A DNA stretch of 64,000 bases from Fibrobacter sp. (GCA_024398875.1 JAKSIJ010000001.1:186001-250000), one strand, 5' to 3'; shown: positions 1 through 10,280, numbered from the stretch's first letter. Notes: generated from the letters alone by a model not told the origin. Numbers and translations: made by a program.

Positions 1-918
1 ATTATTTCTGACGGAGCAACAGCAGAAGAATGCAAACTATGCATTGACTTTTCCAAAAATGATTCTCGTTTTCTTTTTTTTGACAATGCACATTCAGGCG
101 TTTCTTCGGCTAGAAATATTGGTATACAGCATGCTTCTGGAGAATACATCACTTTTTTAGATGCTGATGACTGGATAGATTCAACAACATGTTTAGAAAT
201 ATATAACAACGCAAAGCAAAACAAAGCAGATTTGTTATTCTGGGATTGCGTTTTTCACAAAGAAAACTCATTTAAGCATACGTGTTTCTCTCAACATTCA
301 ATAGAACAATTGTCCGATTCAGAAATAGAAACGTTCAAAAAAAATATAATACATGTTTCTCAGCAACAACTATTGATTCCTGCAATCACCGTATGTAAAC
401 TATTTAGAACATCAATCATAAAACAAAATAAACTCTACTATAATGAGAGTCTCGTATCCGGGGAAGATCGCGTTTTCAATTTACAATTCGTAAAATACGC
501 AAAAAACTTTTCCTATTTAAACAAAGCATTCTACCATTATCGAATTCACAATCAATCATTCACCAACAAATTCAACAAAAACTATTTACACAACGCATTT
601 GAGTACATAGGACAATTGGAGAAATCAACAAACAATCTTTACAAAGTTGAAATAGCAAACGAATTATTTGAAGCGTACTGTATTGCATGGAATAAGTGTT
701 ACTGCAATAAAGAAAACACAGATACTTTCAGCAACCAGATGCGTTCTTTAACAGAGTTTCTTCAGGAACACAATTTCTTTTCGAGAATACAATTTGCTTC
801 AGTAAAGGGAGTACAATCAATAGAATGGTTCTTTCTAAAAAGGAAACAAACATTCATCATTTGGCTCCATGGTTTAATAAAAAACATATTATTAAACACA
901 ATCTTCCCCAAACATTAA
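1..918 (+). CDS. Glycosyltransferase family 2 (5'-truncated by window edge)
   Basis: The frame is open from base 1 to TAA at 916-918, so 305 residues are visible and the N-terminus lies outside the window. The visible part starts just after the first strand of a GT-A fold and contains SARNIGIQHASGEYITFLD followed by ADDW, the classic GT2 block with its DxD-type metal site. A later GEDRVFN segment matches the acceptor-side acidic motif of GT2 enzymes, and the C-terminus is basic and hydrophobic. It probably transfers a sugar during capsule, LPS or exopolysaccharide synthesis at the inner face of the membrane. It is very AT-rich and converges on the next gene with a 27-bp overlap of 3' ends. 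Donor and acceptor cannot be read from sequence. Confidence 0.9.
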   Translation: MISDGATAEECKLCIDFSKNDSRFLFFDNAHSGVSSARNIGIQHASGEYITFLDADDWIDSTTCLEIYNNAKQNKADLLFWDCVFHKENSFKHTCFSQHSIEQLSDSEIETFKKNIIHVSQQQLLIPAITVCKLFRTSIIKQNKLYYNESLVSGEDRVFNLQFVKYAKNFSYLNKAFYHYRIHNQSFTNKFNKNYLHNAFEYIGQLEKSTNNLYKVEIANELFEAYCIAWNKCYCNKENTDTFSNQMRSLTEFLQEHNFFSRIQFASVKGVQSIEWFFLKRKQTFIIWLHGLIKNILLNTIFPKH

Positions 919-2184
919 TTTAATCATTTTCTTTGAAGTTCTTTCCCAAGAAAATAGTTTACTTCGAGCAATTACTTTTTCACGAATATTTTTTTTCTGC
1001 ATCTCAGACATATTGTACAACGTCTCATAAGCATTTACATGCTGTTCTACACTATTCCAATCAATCACAATTCCTGCATCACCCACGACTTCCGGCAAAG
1101 ATGAATTGTTACTAGTGATCACGGGACAGCCGCATTGCATTGCTTCGAGAACTGGTAAACCAAAGCCTTCATACTGGCTTGTAAAAACGAACCAAGCAGC
1201 GAAACTGTACATCAAAGGGAGATCTCGGTCATCAATATAGCCCACATTAAAAACATATCTATTATACTGCATCTCAGTCATACCATTTTCAAGAAGATTT
1301 GTGCGCAAGTTTTTTGATGAACCTCCCCCCACAACAAGAACCAAATCCTCAATGGAGTTTTTTTCAACAAATTCCACCAACGAAATAGCGATTCGAACTA
1401 AATTCTTTCGGGGTTCTAATGAACCAAGCGCAAAGACGAATTTCTTTTGATATGGGATACCATATTTTTTTTGAAGGGCTTTCTTTTCTTGCGAACTTTC
1501 ATGAGGATAAAATGACTGTTCTGCGGCTAAGTATATCGTAACAATTTTTCGTTCATCAATTTTCTTTGAAAACGATATAAAATCTTTTTTTGTCGTATCC
1601 GAATTTGCAAAATAAACATCATTTTTATTAATAGTTCTCATCAAATACCCAAACCATCCCCAATACTTTAAAGAGTTATTTTGAGGAAATAAATATGGAA
1701 TCAAATCATGGAGAACAACGTATTTTTTTATGTTCTTATTGCGATTAATAAACCATGGAGCCGAAGTCCTTGGTGAAAAGAAAACATATTCATCAGTCAA
1801 GCGAAAGGCACAATTTCTAAAAAAATACAATATCGAAGATATAATTGAAAAGAATAAAATACCAAGCGCCCACATTTTTCGAAAGAAAGGCCTATTTGTA
1901 TTGTCCATTCTTTTTCTTCTAAAAAAAAGCACAATTTTATAAAAAAATATCGACAATTTTAATACTGGCCGATAATATTCATTATCGAGTTCCAACACAT
2001 CTTTTAATTTTTTCAAACCCGCGATTTTGTAGGAAGATGCATATAATACAACATGCCCAGGAACAAGTTTATTAAATTCACACAAAAGATTTTTTGCAAC
2101 GAAATATATTCCTCGACGTTCTTCCTCCAAATCTTCACCATCAACAAGAACTGTTGCATCAAACAATATTTTTTTCATATACAA
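892..2184 (-). CDS. Glycosyltransferase family 4 (GT-B)
   Basis: 430 residues. The C-terminal half has the GT4 donor-site signature: [12 protein letters not shown], then [17 protein letters not shown] and [19 protein letters not shown], with the E-x7-E arrangement of retaining GT-B enzymes. The N-terminal half (about residues 1-190) is the more variable acceptor domain, with a hydrophobic stretch near residues 75-120 that may associate with the membrane. The start could be the Met at 2184 or the Met two codons downstream. It lies 8 bp downstream of the GT32-like gene and is probably last in the minus-strand polysaccharide operon. It is AT-rich, like the facing GT2 gene, which hints at acquisition as a unit. 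Confidence 0.9.
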   Translation of the reverse strand: MYMKKILFDATVLVDGEDLEEERRGIYFVAKNLLCEFNKLVPGHVVLYASSYKIAGLKKLKDVLELDNEYYRPVLKLSIFFYKIVLFFRRKRMDNTNRPFFRKMWALGILFFSIISSILYFFRNCAFRLTDEYVFFSPRTSAPWFINRNKNIKKYVVLHDLIPYLFPQNNSLKYWGWFGYLMRTINKNDVYFANSDTTKKDFISFSKKIDERKIVTIYLAAEQSFYPHESSQEKKALQKKYGIPYQKKFVFALGSLEPRKNLVRIAISLVEFVEKNSIEDLVLVVGGGSSKNLRTNLLENGMTEMQYNRYVFNVGYIDDRDLPLMYSFAAWFVFTSQYEGFGLPVLEAMQCGCPVITSNNSSLPEVVGDAGIVIDWNSVEQHVNAYETLYNMSEMQKKNIREKVIARSKLFSWERTSKKMIKLMFGEDCV

Positions 2185-2192
2185 TTTCCAGT

Positions 2193-2966
2193 TTAATGGT
2201 ATTTTGAGCGAACCTTATGAAAAGTTCCAGAAACGCCTTCATAGCGAAGGTTAATAAATACAGCTCCCACCGTCGCTAGCATTTCCCCCAAAGACTCCCC
2301 AAACATCTTGCATAATTTCGTTCTCAACGCAACATGTTTCTGCTGAGCCAAAGAATGCCAAGAGCCATTAAAATGATGAATGCTATAGGTATTTCTCGTT
2401 ACTTCTAAGGCAAGAGTTCTTGTATTCTTTGGGCTGAAATAGTCCATAGGCAAAATATCCAAATTTTTGAAATTTGCAGAAACTCTAGCAAGGATTGTCG
2501 GCAATGTAGTCGTATTTAAAGAGCCATCCTTATTAACGAATTCCTTATCCTTGTAAAAGTCCAGACACTTGACGATAAATTCATTCCCCGGCTCACACCC
2601 CATGGTAGCAGCTTCAATTGAATTCTCATTTTCAATCTTATCCGGCGTATGTTCCCGACCAAAGAAATAAGGCAATTCTAGCAGGTCATCAAAAGATTTC
2701 AGCACTTCTACATCGCTATCCAAGTAGATTCCGCCATAGTTGTAGAGAGCATAAAGCCTAATGTAATCAGCAGCAAAGGCCCACTTCTTTACTTCACAGG
2801 CCTGTTCCACCCATGGGACGGAATGGATGTCAAAACGGTCCTTATTCCAGAGTTTTACCTCGTAATCCGGAAGTTTTTCCTTCCAACTTCGCATACAACG
2901 CTGCACCAGTTCCGGGTACGGATCTCCACTCAGCCAGCAAAAATGTATGATTTTAGGAATGGACAT
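2193..2966 (-). CDS. GT32-like capsular polysaccharide glycosyltransferase
   Basis: 257 residues. The N-terminus reads IPKIIHFCWLSGDPYPELV, typical of the GT32/Och1-like 'DXD sugar-binding' family, followed by AADYIRLYALYNYGGIYLD and the acid pair in SDVEV, which binds metal and nucleotide sugar. Length is normal for bacterial GT32 enzymes of capsule loci. It starts one base beyond the stop of the acyltransferase gene upstream, so translation is likely coupled. It probably adds one sugar to a surface glycan repeat unit. Family membership is well supported; the sugar is unknown. Confidence 0.88.
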   Translation of the reverse strand: MSIPKIIHFCWLSGDPYPELVQRCMRSWKEKLPDYEVKLWNKDRFDIHSVPWVEQACEVKKWAFAADYIRLYALYNYGGIYLDSDVEVLKSFDDLLELPYFFGREHTPDKIENENSIEAATMGCEPGNEFIVKCLDFYKDKEFVNKDGSLNTTTLPTILARVSANFKNLDILPMDYFSPKNTRTLALEVTRNTYSIHHFNGSWHSLAQQKHVALRTKLCKMFGESLGEMLATVGAVFINLRYEGVSGTFHKVRSKYH

Positions 2967-2967
2967 A

Positions 2968-3975
2968 TTATTTTATATAGAAAATTTTTTCTTTTATAAA
3001 ATGCGTACGACTAACCAAATATGTTCCTAAAAAGACAATACCCAATCGGACCAAGAGCACTAAGAGTCTATCATAATGACTGACTCCATATATTTCGTAA
3101 ACTTGGAGCGGAAGCCAACGTGTATTAAAGCAATGGTCTAGGCCATGTATGCAAAAAGCAACTAGGCTATAACGGCCTAGAAAATTTAAGGTTTTCCATA
3201 AAAAGAAGGAACTGTTAAACTTATCAACAAGTACATATAGGCCAGCAAAACATCCTAAACACCCTAACACATTTACCACAAAAAAAGTGCCATAAGTACA
3301 ATCATGCAAATAAATACTAGAAAAAGACAAACAATACAGAGAGAATACAAAACAAAGAAACCAAAATCCTCCGTCTTTTCTGGAGTGTATTAGGTCATAA
3401 CGCTTAACTAGATAACCCGAATAATAAAGGGACAACGCTCCAAAAGCAGATAAAATTGACCACGGTACAGAAGACGCATAACTATTTAGCGCATACGACA
3501 TCAATCCAATCAATAAGATGAACAAACCCCTTACAGCTTCACTCCGAATCTTTATTAGAAAATACCATAATATACGAACCCATAACAGCGCCCAAAGGAA
3601 CCAAAATGGTCCTGCATATGGGAATTGACATTCTAAAAATGTTCCCCTCAATGAACTAGATCCCAAAAGCATAGAAATAAAAACCGCAAAAACAGTGTCT
3701 ATTCCCAAAACGAAATCAAAATAAATGGCCAATAGAATTGCACAAAAGAAAGAAAATATAAAAGGAACAACAATTCGTTTTGCATCTCTTCTTAAAAATT
3801 CAATAAAGGTGCGTTTTTTTGCGAAATAACCAGAAATAATGAAAAAAAGGGGGACGTGGAACATGCAAACTATATGAGAGCATACAGCTGATAAATTAGA
3901 GTGGAATACAACAACCATTATTATCGCTATACCCTTCATCACATCAAATACAGTATCTCTTCCGTTCTCTTCCAT
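2968..3975 (-). CDS. Acyltransferase family 3 (O-acyltransferase, membrane)
   Basis: 335 residues from the ATG at 3975, chosen over an upstream GTG/ATG-type extension because GGAG sits five bases before it and the upstream gene stops two bases earlier. The N-terminal motif DVMKGIAIIMVVVFHS plus VPLFFIISGYF is diagnostic of the acyltransferase-3 (OafA/NodX-like) family; the His in VFHS is the conserved one. About ten hydrophobic helices follow. These enzymes acetylate or succinylate sugars of surface polysaccharides, using a cytoplasmic acyl-CoA at the inner membrane. Its position among glycosyltransferases supports glycan O-acylation. Confidence 0.88.
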   Translation of the reverse strand: MEENGRDTVFDVMKGIAIIMVVVFHSNLSAVCSHIVCMFHVPLFFIISGYFAKKRTFIEFLRRDAKRIVVPFIFSFFCAILLAIYFDFVLGIDTVFAVFISMLLGSSSLRGTFLECQFPYAGPFWFLWALLWVRILWYFLIKIRSEAVRGLFILLIGLMSYALNSYASSVPWSILSAFGALSLYYSGYLVKRYDLIHSRKDGGFWFLCFVFSLYCLSFSSIYLHDCTYGTFFVVNVLGCLGCFAGLYVLVDKFNSSFFLWKTLNFLGRYSLVAFCIHGLDHCFNTRWLPLQVYEIYGVSHYDRLLVLLVRLGIVFLGTYLVSRTHFIKEKIFYIK

Positions 3976-3977
3976 AT

Positions 3978-4724
3978 TCACTCCATAACAACTACCGGCA
4001 CCCATTTGGCATAGTGTTGCCTGCGAATTTTTGGATCTCCCAGAGTAGGCCTATGTGTTCCCTGCACTATAAACAGGATTCCCGGATGTTTTTCCGCCAA
4101 TCTTGCAATCATTTTCAACGTATTCAGCAATTTTTTCCGTTCCCCAAGCCTTGAATCTTGAGTTGTCAAGGCAAAAATCCGCTTATCGCTCATCTGAAGC
4201 ACGGAATCTAGTTTTGCCAGCATCACGGCATCATCGCAATGCTGGCAGAAGATTTTCTCCACATAACCCAAGGAATCGGCATATCCATTCCGTCCATACT
4301 CCAGGGAATCGCCACCAAAGAGATAAAAACCATTTCCCAAACTATTCCTGAATTCCGCATTCTCCGCATGCCTTGTGCGATTCGCCATTCGATAATGGAG
4401 GTATTCCTTATGGGGAATATCTTTAAATGCAGCGAAATCCATTTCCAGTTGAGATTCGTCAAAGGGAACTCCCCAGGCATCCACCAAGATCACTACCGTC
4501 GCCTTGCTGGAGTCGCGAACTTTTGATAGTATTGGCATTTTATCCAACAGAGAATACTTCTGCATATAAGAAACAGAAAGACTGTCCTCATCAACAAAGG
4601 GCTGCATGTGCCAGGGCTTTCCCGACTTCTCCAGCAAACCGGAGTTCACCACATACGAGAACGCCACCGCCAGCACAAAGAAGGCGATGAATACTCGGAA
4701 ACCGACTTTCTGCCACCTGGTCAT
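3978..4724 (-). CDS. Membrane-anchored hypothetical, possibly alkaline-phosphatase-like
   Basis: 248 residues with one N-terminal hydrophobic helix (about residues 8-26), then a soluble domain that should lie outside the cytoplasm. VVILVDAWGVP resembles the first strand and metal-site Asp of the sulfatase/alkaline-phosphatase superfamily, and GTHRPTLGDPKIRRQHYAKW near the end could correspond to the last metal-binding histidines, but the catalytic Ser/Thr is not obvious and the protein is short. Its start overlaps the preceding membrane-protein stop by four bases (ATGA), so the two are probably cotranslated. I do not recognise the family; a degenerate phospho- or sulfo-transferase acting on the glycan is the best guess. 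Confidence 0.6.
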   Translation of the reverse strand: MTRWQKVGFRVFIAFFVLAVAFSYVVNSGLLEKSGKPWHMQPFVDEDSLSVSYMQKYSLLDKMPILSKVRDSSKATVVILVDAWGVPFDESQLEMDFAAFKDIPHKEYLHYRMANRTRHAENAEFRNSLGNGFYLFGGDSLEYGRNGYADSLGYVEKIFCQHCDDAVMLAKLDSVLQMSDKRIFALTTQDSRLGERKKLLNTLKMIARLAEKHPGILFIVQGTHRPTLGDPKIRRQHYAKWVPVVVME

Positions 4725-6397
4725 GGAGCCTCCCCCACGGCATGGTATTTCATCAGTTTCAATCCGTCAAACCGCATCACCGTATCGGCATTGATTTCAA
4801 CATTGTAGTGATCTCTGTAGAATTTTTCAAAATGGAGAGGCATAAAGTCTTCCAGAACGTAAACGTTCTCCTTAGCTATATCCCCGATAGGGTTCGTCAC
4901 ACCACGGCTTTCCATTTCCCGTTTCATCCCCGGAAGGTTCATGTTCCAGTAGCCAAGAGGAATGATATTCCCCCAACTTCCAGGCTGCACAGCCTTGTAG
5001 GCCGTATCGCTATAGATTGCCAATGTCTTATAGGCTTCGAAGGGAACCAGGAACACATCCTCCTGATGAACCTTCATGTGGTCATACAGCCCCTGCCATT
5101 CCGCCGACATTTTAGGGATACCAAAGAAGGCTTTATCATTGTGTTCCCCACGCTGTGTAGACATTCCAAAAACAAAGCAACCCAGCGCCAACACCAAGAT
5201 CAACCGCGTCAAATTTTTGTCGCTCCCCAGCACACACTTTTTGCATTCCAGTAGTGGAACCGCACTGAATATGGCATAGAGCCAGATGCCCGTCTCCACG
5301 TGGTAAACCACCCGGTTCTGCAGCAGCAAATATCCCAGGCAAATCGCCATCAGGGCAAGGGAACCCCACGTATACCAGCATCCTCTCCTAGGCTTGTAGG
5401 CGAACAATATGATGCTCAGCATCGCCCAGCACCAGGCATTTGTCTTGAAGAAAGAATTAGCGACCACATAGAACAGGGCCACCGGAAACTTCGCCTTGTT
5501 CAACTCATACCGATTCCTCTGCACCACATCTAGATATGGTTTCAAACTGTCCAAAGAGAAAACTCTGGTATCGTAGAAAATCCAGCGTTTCAATAGCCCA
5601 AAATCCCAGCCCTGCAAACCACGTTCTTCCAGTTCATCGTAGGTGGTGTTGTAATCGTAATCGGCGCCATCTCCAAATGTGGCGCGAGGCCCCTGATACG
5701 CCTGGTAATAGGAATATTCGGAATTCTCCTTGAACAGATTCTGATTAAAAGCATGCAACGCAAAATATGCCGCAATACTTGCCACCAATGCTACAACCGT
5801 CCATACGTAGATTTTCCGGGCACGAATAAACACATAGCCCAAAAGAACGGCAAGGAAGGGCACACCTAGAAGGAATCCTTCCCGACGCATAACAATGCCC
5901 ACTACAAAGAAAACAAAGCCCAACAACAGCAACAAGCGCTTTTTCTGCGCGGTGCCAAAACAAAACAGCAGAATCCCTGCAGCCGTAGAAATCGCCGCAC
6001 ACTGGGTAAAGGCCAACTGCAGGTAGAAATCGGGAGCCAGGCAGGCCAACACAAAAATGGCTATAACCAAACCGAGTTTCCCACCCACCTGTTTTAGCAC
6101 GAAGTATGTGAAAACATTGAAGGCGGCAAACACAAACAGCAACTCAAAAATAAAATACCAGCCCACATTGGGGAACAGGGCATAGAAAGGCTTTAGAAAA
6201 TACGCGTACATCCCATTCACAAAGAGCGTATGGGCATCAAATTCTCCCCCGTATGCGCCTGTAATGATGGCCGACATAAAGTAATCGTCCATAGACCCAA
6301 AGTGGATTCCGCCTATGCCAAGACATAGCAATAGGAATGCCAAATTAAGGCATACGGCCATCACAAGAGGCTTTTGGAGTATCGGCTTAAAAGTCAC
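4721..6397 (-). CDS. Polytopic membrane protein, GT-C-like, function unknown
   Basis: 558 residues with about ten to eleven transmembrane helices and a soluble C-terminal segment (about residues 420-558). The first extracytoplasmic loop carries FGSMDDYFMSAIITGAYGG, an acidic pair in the place where GT-C lipid-sugar-dependent glycosyltransferases keep their catalytic acid, and MRREGF lies after helix five. This suggests, without proving, a GT-C enzyme or an O-antigen-polymerase-like protein. It sits between the MdoB-like transferase gene (21 bp upstream) and the alkaline-phosphatase-like hypothetical, which it overlaps by 4 bp. Composition is closer to the rest of the chromosome than that of its AT-rich neighbours. 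Confidence 0.75.
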   Translation of the reverse strand: MTFKPILQKPLVMAVCLNLAFLLLCLGIGGIHFGSMDDYFMSAIITGAYGGEFDAHTLFVNGMYAYFLKPFYALFPNVGWYFIFELLFVFAAFNVFTYFVLKQVGGKLGLVIAIFVLACLAPDFYLQLAFTQCAAISTAAGILLFCFGTAQKKRLLLLLGFVFFVVGIVMRREGFLLGVPFLAVLLGYVFIRARKIYVWTVVALVASIAAYFALHAFNQNLFKENSEYSYYQAYQGPRATFGDGADYDYNTTYDELEERGLQGWDFGLLKRWIFYDTRVFSLDSLKPYLDVVQRNRYELNKAKFPVALFYVVANSFFKTNAWCWAMLSIILFAYKPRRGCWYTWGSLALMAICLGYLLLQNRVVYHVETGIWLYAIFSAVPLLECKKCVLGSDKNLTRLILVLALGCFVFGMSTQRGEHNDKAFFGIPKMSAEWQGLYDHMKVHQEDVFLVPFEAYKTLAIYSDTAYKAVQPGSWGNIIPLGYWNMNLPGMKREMESRGVTNPIGDIAKENVYVLEDFMPLHFEKFYRDHYNVEINADTVMRFDGLKLMKYHAVGEAP

Positions 6398-6418
6398 GCT
6401 TAAAATATAACCAAAGTC

Positions 6419-8077
6419 TTATTCATTTGCTGGTGAACTCAACAATTTATATTCCACAGAACGTTCAAAAACCTTCAAATCCGAATAAAGATTTTTTCGG
6501 CCCCGCTTCTCCAATAAGGTTTCCTGGTCAGAGAACAAACTCACCCCAAAACCCATTCGATGATTTGCGATTTCAAAACCCATGCTCTCTAAAATAGATG
6601 GAGCAATATCAGCAGATGTAAATTTTCGATTTTTTAAATTTGTGGGTCGCAATTGTGGATTTATAAAAATATCAATCCACTGGCGTTTGTCATAATCCTT
6701 CTGAACAAGATATTCCCCCATAAACAAGTGGTCTCCAACAACGACAATCTCCGTATTTTCATAAAATGGTTGTTGCTTTACCCACTCTATAAATGCACGA
6801 ACATCTTTAGAAGCACAGCGTATAGTTCCCCTAAACAATGATTCATTTGAAAAATGATTTACACCTTCCCCACACTGTTCGTTATAAAATCCATATGGGA
6901 AATGGGTTTCCATTGTCAAAATTGATAATGAAAAATGATCTTTTTGTGCCAACGTATCTAGAATTCTTTTCGCAATATTCAAAAGAGAACGATCTGTAAT
7001 TCCAGCATCAAAAGAAACCATTTGTTCATACTCAAAATGTCTATACTTTTCATCCAAATCTTGATAATCTTTTAATTTTTCCATATCATACAATTCATCT
7101 ATGCCATGTGACATTAAAAAAGGTCTTTTCCCCTCAAAATCTCCGTCCGTCCCTTGAAGAAAAACATTATAATATCCAAATTTACGTATAATATCGTACA
7201 CGCTCACCACTCTTGGCAAGGGGCGTTGATCTGCTGAATACGCCATAAGCAGTGGACATCCCGTTGTTTTAGAAACAATGGCCGATATAGTATTCCAGGA
7301 ACCCCTGGTATCCTCTCCGCCTCCAAACGCTTCGTTTTCCGAAAAATTGTATTCGTCTTTTTTCAACGACACCAATTCACGAATAAGATTTTCTTTTTGG
7401 AAAACAGAATCAGAAAAGGATGTCTCCATAGATTCCATAATAATGAATATCAAATTCCTTGTTTTTTCATCCTGATTTACTGGAGCAACCCTATTCGTGT
7501 CCATCAGCACAAAGTTTTCCGCATACATCTTTGAATGAAAAGTCTCTCCCTCAGAACTCTCCATAAAAAATTGAACATATTCATTTACAGGCAAGGAATT
7601 ACCGATAATAAGAGCATTCCATCCAAACGTAAGTACGACCAAGATAGCGAAAATTTTCTTCTTGTTTTTATTAACCACATCTAACCTCGTCAAAAAACTA
7701 CTGACAAAAACAGCTACAAAAAATACCGGAATCAAGACTTCAACAATATAACTTCGCACAAAAACAAATGAGAATCCAGTCAAAGGCATTAAAAGAGTCA
7801 TTATGACCGCGTACGAATCATGTAAAGGAAATGTTTTTATGCCCCAGTTTATACTTGCATGCAAAAGAACTAATAAAAAAAGAAGAACAAAAATTTTTTT
7901 TTTAAAATCGGATTTCCACGATAATTTCTTATGAAAAATTATAAACAATACGGCAACAATCAAGGAAATCCATACTGAAGGGATCCATTCCCCATCCATA
8001 AATAAAGAAAGTAGCACATCTAAGGCAATTAATTCAATTATTGTTACTAACCATTGAAGAATCTTTTTCATAAGCAA
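6419..8077 (-). CDS. MdoB/LtaS-family phosphoglycerol (or phosphoethanolamine) transferase
   Basis: 552 residues: five N-terminal transmembrane helices (about 1-165), then a periplasmic sulfatase-fold domain. Metal and nucleophile motifs are visible: LIFIIMESME (first metal-site Glu), GSWNTISAIVSKTTGCPL with the likely nucleophilic Thr, FLQGTDGDFEGKRPFLMSHG, METHFPYG and VVVGDHLFMGEY (Asp-His metal site). The Trp-Thr-Ile block and the FLQG...F.GK...SHG block resemble E. coli MdoB/OpgB, which moves phosphoglycerol from phosphatidylglycerol to periplasmic glucans. Here it may decorate the surface glycan of this locus. Substrate is inferred; the family is secure. Confidence 0.85.
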   Translation of the reverse strand: MLMKKILQWLVTIIELIALDVLLSLFMDGEWIPSVWISLIVAVLFIIFHKKLSWKSDFKKKIFVLLFLLVLLHASINWGIKTFPLHDSYAVIMTLLMPLTGFSFVFVRSYIVEVLIPVFFVAVFVSSFLTRLDVVNKNKKKIFAILVVLTFGWNALIIGNSLPVNEYVQFFMESSEGETFHSKMYAENFVLMDTNRVAPVNQDEKTRNLIFIIMESMETSFSDSVFQKENLIRELVSLKKDEYNFSENEAFGGGEDTRGSWNTISAIVSKTTGCPLLMAYSADQRPLPRVVSVYDIIRKFGYYNVFLQGTDGDFEGKRPFLMSHGIDELYDMEKLKDYQDLDEKYRHFEYEQMVSFDAGITDRSLLNIAKRILDTLAQKDHFSLSILTMETHFPYGFYNEQCGEGVNHFSNESLFRGTIRCASKDVRAFIEWVKQQPFYENTEIVVVGDHLFMGEYLVQKDYDKRQWIDIFINPQLRPTNLKNRKFTSADIAPSILESMGFEIANHRMGFGVSLFSDQETLLEKRGRKNLYSDLKVFERSVEYKLLSSPANE

Positions 8078-8095
8078 TAAAATCCGAGCATAGCA

Positions 8096-10213
8096 CTAAT
8101 TTGAACACTGATAGAGGTAGATCCATTTCTTGCGAACATCTAAATAAGTAGAATCTACCTTAACTAACGAAACATTCATGTAATCCGTGACAAAATGGGT
8201 TATTTCATCACTGTCACACAAGTAGTTGACCCGAGATACGAGAGTGTCCAAATTCGTATATATGTGATACATCTTCGTATTATAGTCAACAAGATTTGCT
8301 GGCTTAGATGTTCCCGAAAGCAAAGCGCTACGCCGACGGTTAGATTCCTTGAATTGATCCTTGAAAAATATCTCACCCACATAAATGGAAGCATCCGCAT
8401 AAGCGCCTGTCAGCAGATTGATTCTAGACTGAATCGGAGCCTCGTTATCGACCACAAATAGAATCTTGCCCCGATCTTTGACTTGCGGGAATATCATGGT
8501 ATCCAAGAAAGCATCCATCTGCCTTTCATTCTGAGCATAGGATTCATCGCGAGCATCCCATTTGAACACATCCCAAGCAAGCAACCCCACGCATGCAATA
8601 GCAAAGTATACGCCAAGGCCTTTTTTATTCAAACGATTCCATGCAAATACACCGCACAACGCCATACAAAATACAAAGCACACAAATACAGCGCTCTGCA
8701 CCGGAGAACCATCCAACGACGTAAGCATCTCTATAAAAGAAAGCGTTATTGCAAAAGCCAATAGCAACTTTTTCAACAAACTTGACATGGACGGGCAAAG
8801 AAAAAAGACAATCGCGAACAATGGCAAAGAGACCAAAGCCTTGTCACAGAAAGACAATGCAAAGGCAAACGCCAGCCAATACTTTCTTTGAGCAAAGCAT
8901 ATCAACATCAGCAAAACCAATAAAAATTTTGCCATCGGGAACAAGTATTCCGGGAAATTAATTAGCTTGACCGCCCAACCCGCATTTCCCATTCCTTGCT
9001 CCAATGCAATTTGGACAAAATTCCCCAAAGCCGCATTTACTATTAGGAATAAAAATGACAAACCAAATATTGCCTTTACAATAGTTGGGTTCAATTTCAC
9101 CTCTCGTGCAAACAATTTACAGGGAACTAAAATGCAACCAATGACCAACACCAGCAATATCAACCATTGACTTTGGGCAAGTGCAGATACTGCAATATAT
9201 ACAACAGCGCAATCCCTTATAGTTAACGAGTCTCCCTCCGATAGTCTTTCTCGCAAATAAAAAGCAAATACGGGAATCACAGGAATAATGCAAAGCCAGA
9301 GGACTCGCATGCACTGGGCTTGATATAGAAGCACATGTTCCACATAGCAACCTATATAATGGAAATACACCCCTATGCACAAAACAAGAAACATAGAAAG
9401 GGAAAACCTGGAAAGTTGGGCATTCCGAATTTTCCGATACATAATAAACCAAAAGGCACCAAAACTCGCATATACCAAAGAATCATTCCAGGTAGGCGTG
9501 TAATACATATTCCCCGAAAGCCAATCCTTGGTATAAAAATCAAAACGACCTATATGCAAAAAGCCTGACAATGGGGCCAGAAGAGAAACGACTATTATGG
9601 GTATCCGTACCTTTGGGAAATAAATGAATAACCACAGAGGAATCCCCCAGCCACCCACCAGAGGATGCATAAGGGTTGCCACAAAAAATAAGGCGAGAGA
9701 AATATATTTGTTCTTACTAAAAACAAAAGCTAGAGCAGCAAGAGAAAAAACTTGAGAGAAAAGTCTGGCCACCAAATAGGGTTCTATTACAGGTGTAAAA
9801 TCACAAAAATTTCCATAATCATAAGATTTGTCAAAAAGAACAAAGACAAGGATGACAAATATCGGCAAGAACCAATTTGTGCAACCAAAATTTCTGCTCC
9901 ATTTCTTGATAAAAAGTAATGCAAAAATACACCAAGAAAATTGCAACAAAAATGTGGCTACCATACCACCAGCATTTACACCAAATATATTAAAGAAAAT
10001 TGCAACTATAGGAGAAACAATACTGAAGGAATCCTGATTTCCAAACATAAAAGGAACATCATTCACAAATCGTTCTGGTTGAAGGTAATGTATCGCCTGC
10101 AACAAGTATAATGCAGCATCATCATCATAACCACAATAGCGAATAACCGAAAAAAACAAGGACATTCCCAAAAGAAAGAGCATCCATTGGCATTTTGTGA
10201 ACATTTTCTGCAT
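8096..10213 (-). CDS. Large polytopic membrane protein, paralogue of the 13317-15440 gene
   Basis: 705 residues, about twelve to fourteen transmembrane helices, then a soluble tail (about residues 560-705). The N-terminal block CGYDDDAALYLLQAIHY, followed by RFVNDVPFMFGNQDSF, is clearly shared with the protein at 13317-15440 (RFVGDPSFEFGNQDSLGFF), and the tails share FPQV, a basic RRR block and a late YLCDSDEITHFV-type segment. Acidic residues in the first loop are compatible with a GT-C glycosyltransferase fold. I do not recognise a named family. It starts only 15 bp past the pilin terminator, and no clear ribosome-binding site precedes either candidate Met (10213 or 10204). Confidence 0.75.
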   Translation of the reverse strand: MQKMFTKCQWMLFLLGMSLFFSVIRYCGYDDDAALYLLQAIHYLQPERFVNDVPFMFGNQDSFSIVSPIVAIFFNIFGVNAGGMVATFLLQFSWCIFALLFIKKWSRNFGCTNWFLPIFVILVFVLFDKSYDYGNFCDFTPVIEPYLVARLFSQVFSLAALAFVFSKNKYISLALFFVATLMHPLVGGWGIPLWLFIYFPKVRIPIIVVSLLAPLSGFLHIGRFDFYTKDWLSGNMYYTPTWNDSLVYASFGAFWFIMYRKIRNAQLSRFSLSMFLVLCIGVYFHYIGCYVEHVLLYQAQCMRVLWLCIIPVIPVFAFYLRERLSEGDSLTIRDCAVVYIAVSALAQSQWLILLVLVIGCILVPCKLFAREVKLNPTIVKAIFGLSFLFLIVNAALGNFVQIALEQGMGNAGWAVKLINFPEYLFPMAKFLLVLLMLICFAQRKYWLAFAFALSFCDKALVSLPLFAIVFFLCPSMSSLLKKLLLAFAITLSFIEMLTSLDGSPVQSAVFVCFVFCMALCGVFAWNRLNKKGLGVYFAIACVGLLAWDVFKWDARDESYAQNERQMDAFLDTMIFPQVKDRGKILFVVDNEAPIQSRINLLTGAYADASIYVGEIFFKDQFKESNRRRSALLSGTSKPANLVDYNTKMYHIYTNLDTLVSRVNYLCDSDEITHFVTDYMNVSLVKVDSTYLDVRKKWIYLYQCSN

Positions 10214-10227
10214 ACTACAACATATAG

Positions 10228-10259
10228 AAAAACAGGTCCCTCTTACGAGAGGACCTGTT
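10228..10259 (-). terminator. Rho-independent terminator of the pilin gene
   Basis: Read on the minus strand, AACAGGTCC pairs with GGACCTGTT after a short purine-rich loop and is followed by a T-run. Nine perfect pairs plus further imperfect ones make it strong. It separates the pilin transcript from the polysaccharide genes only 15 bp further on. Confidence 0.85.
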
Positions 10260-10280
10260 GAATCCTAAACCAATTCTAGA

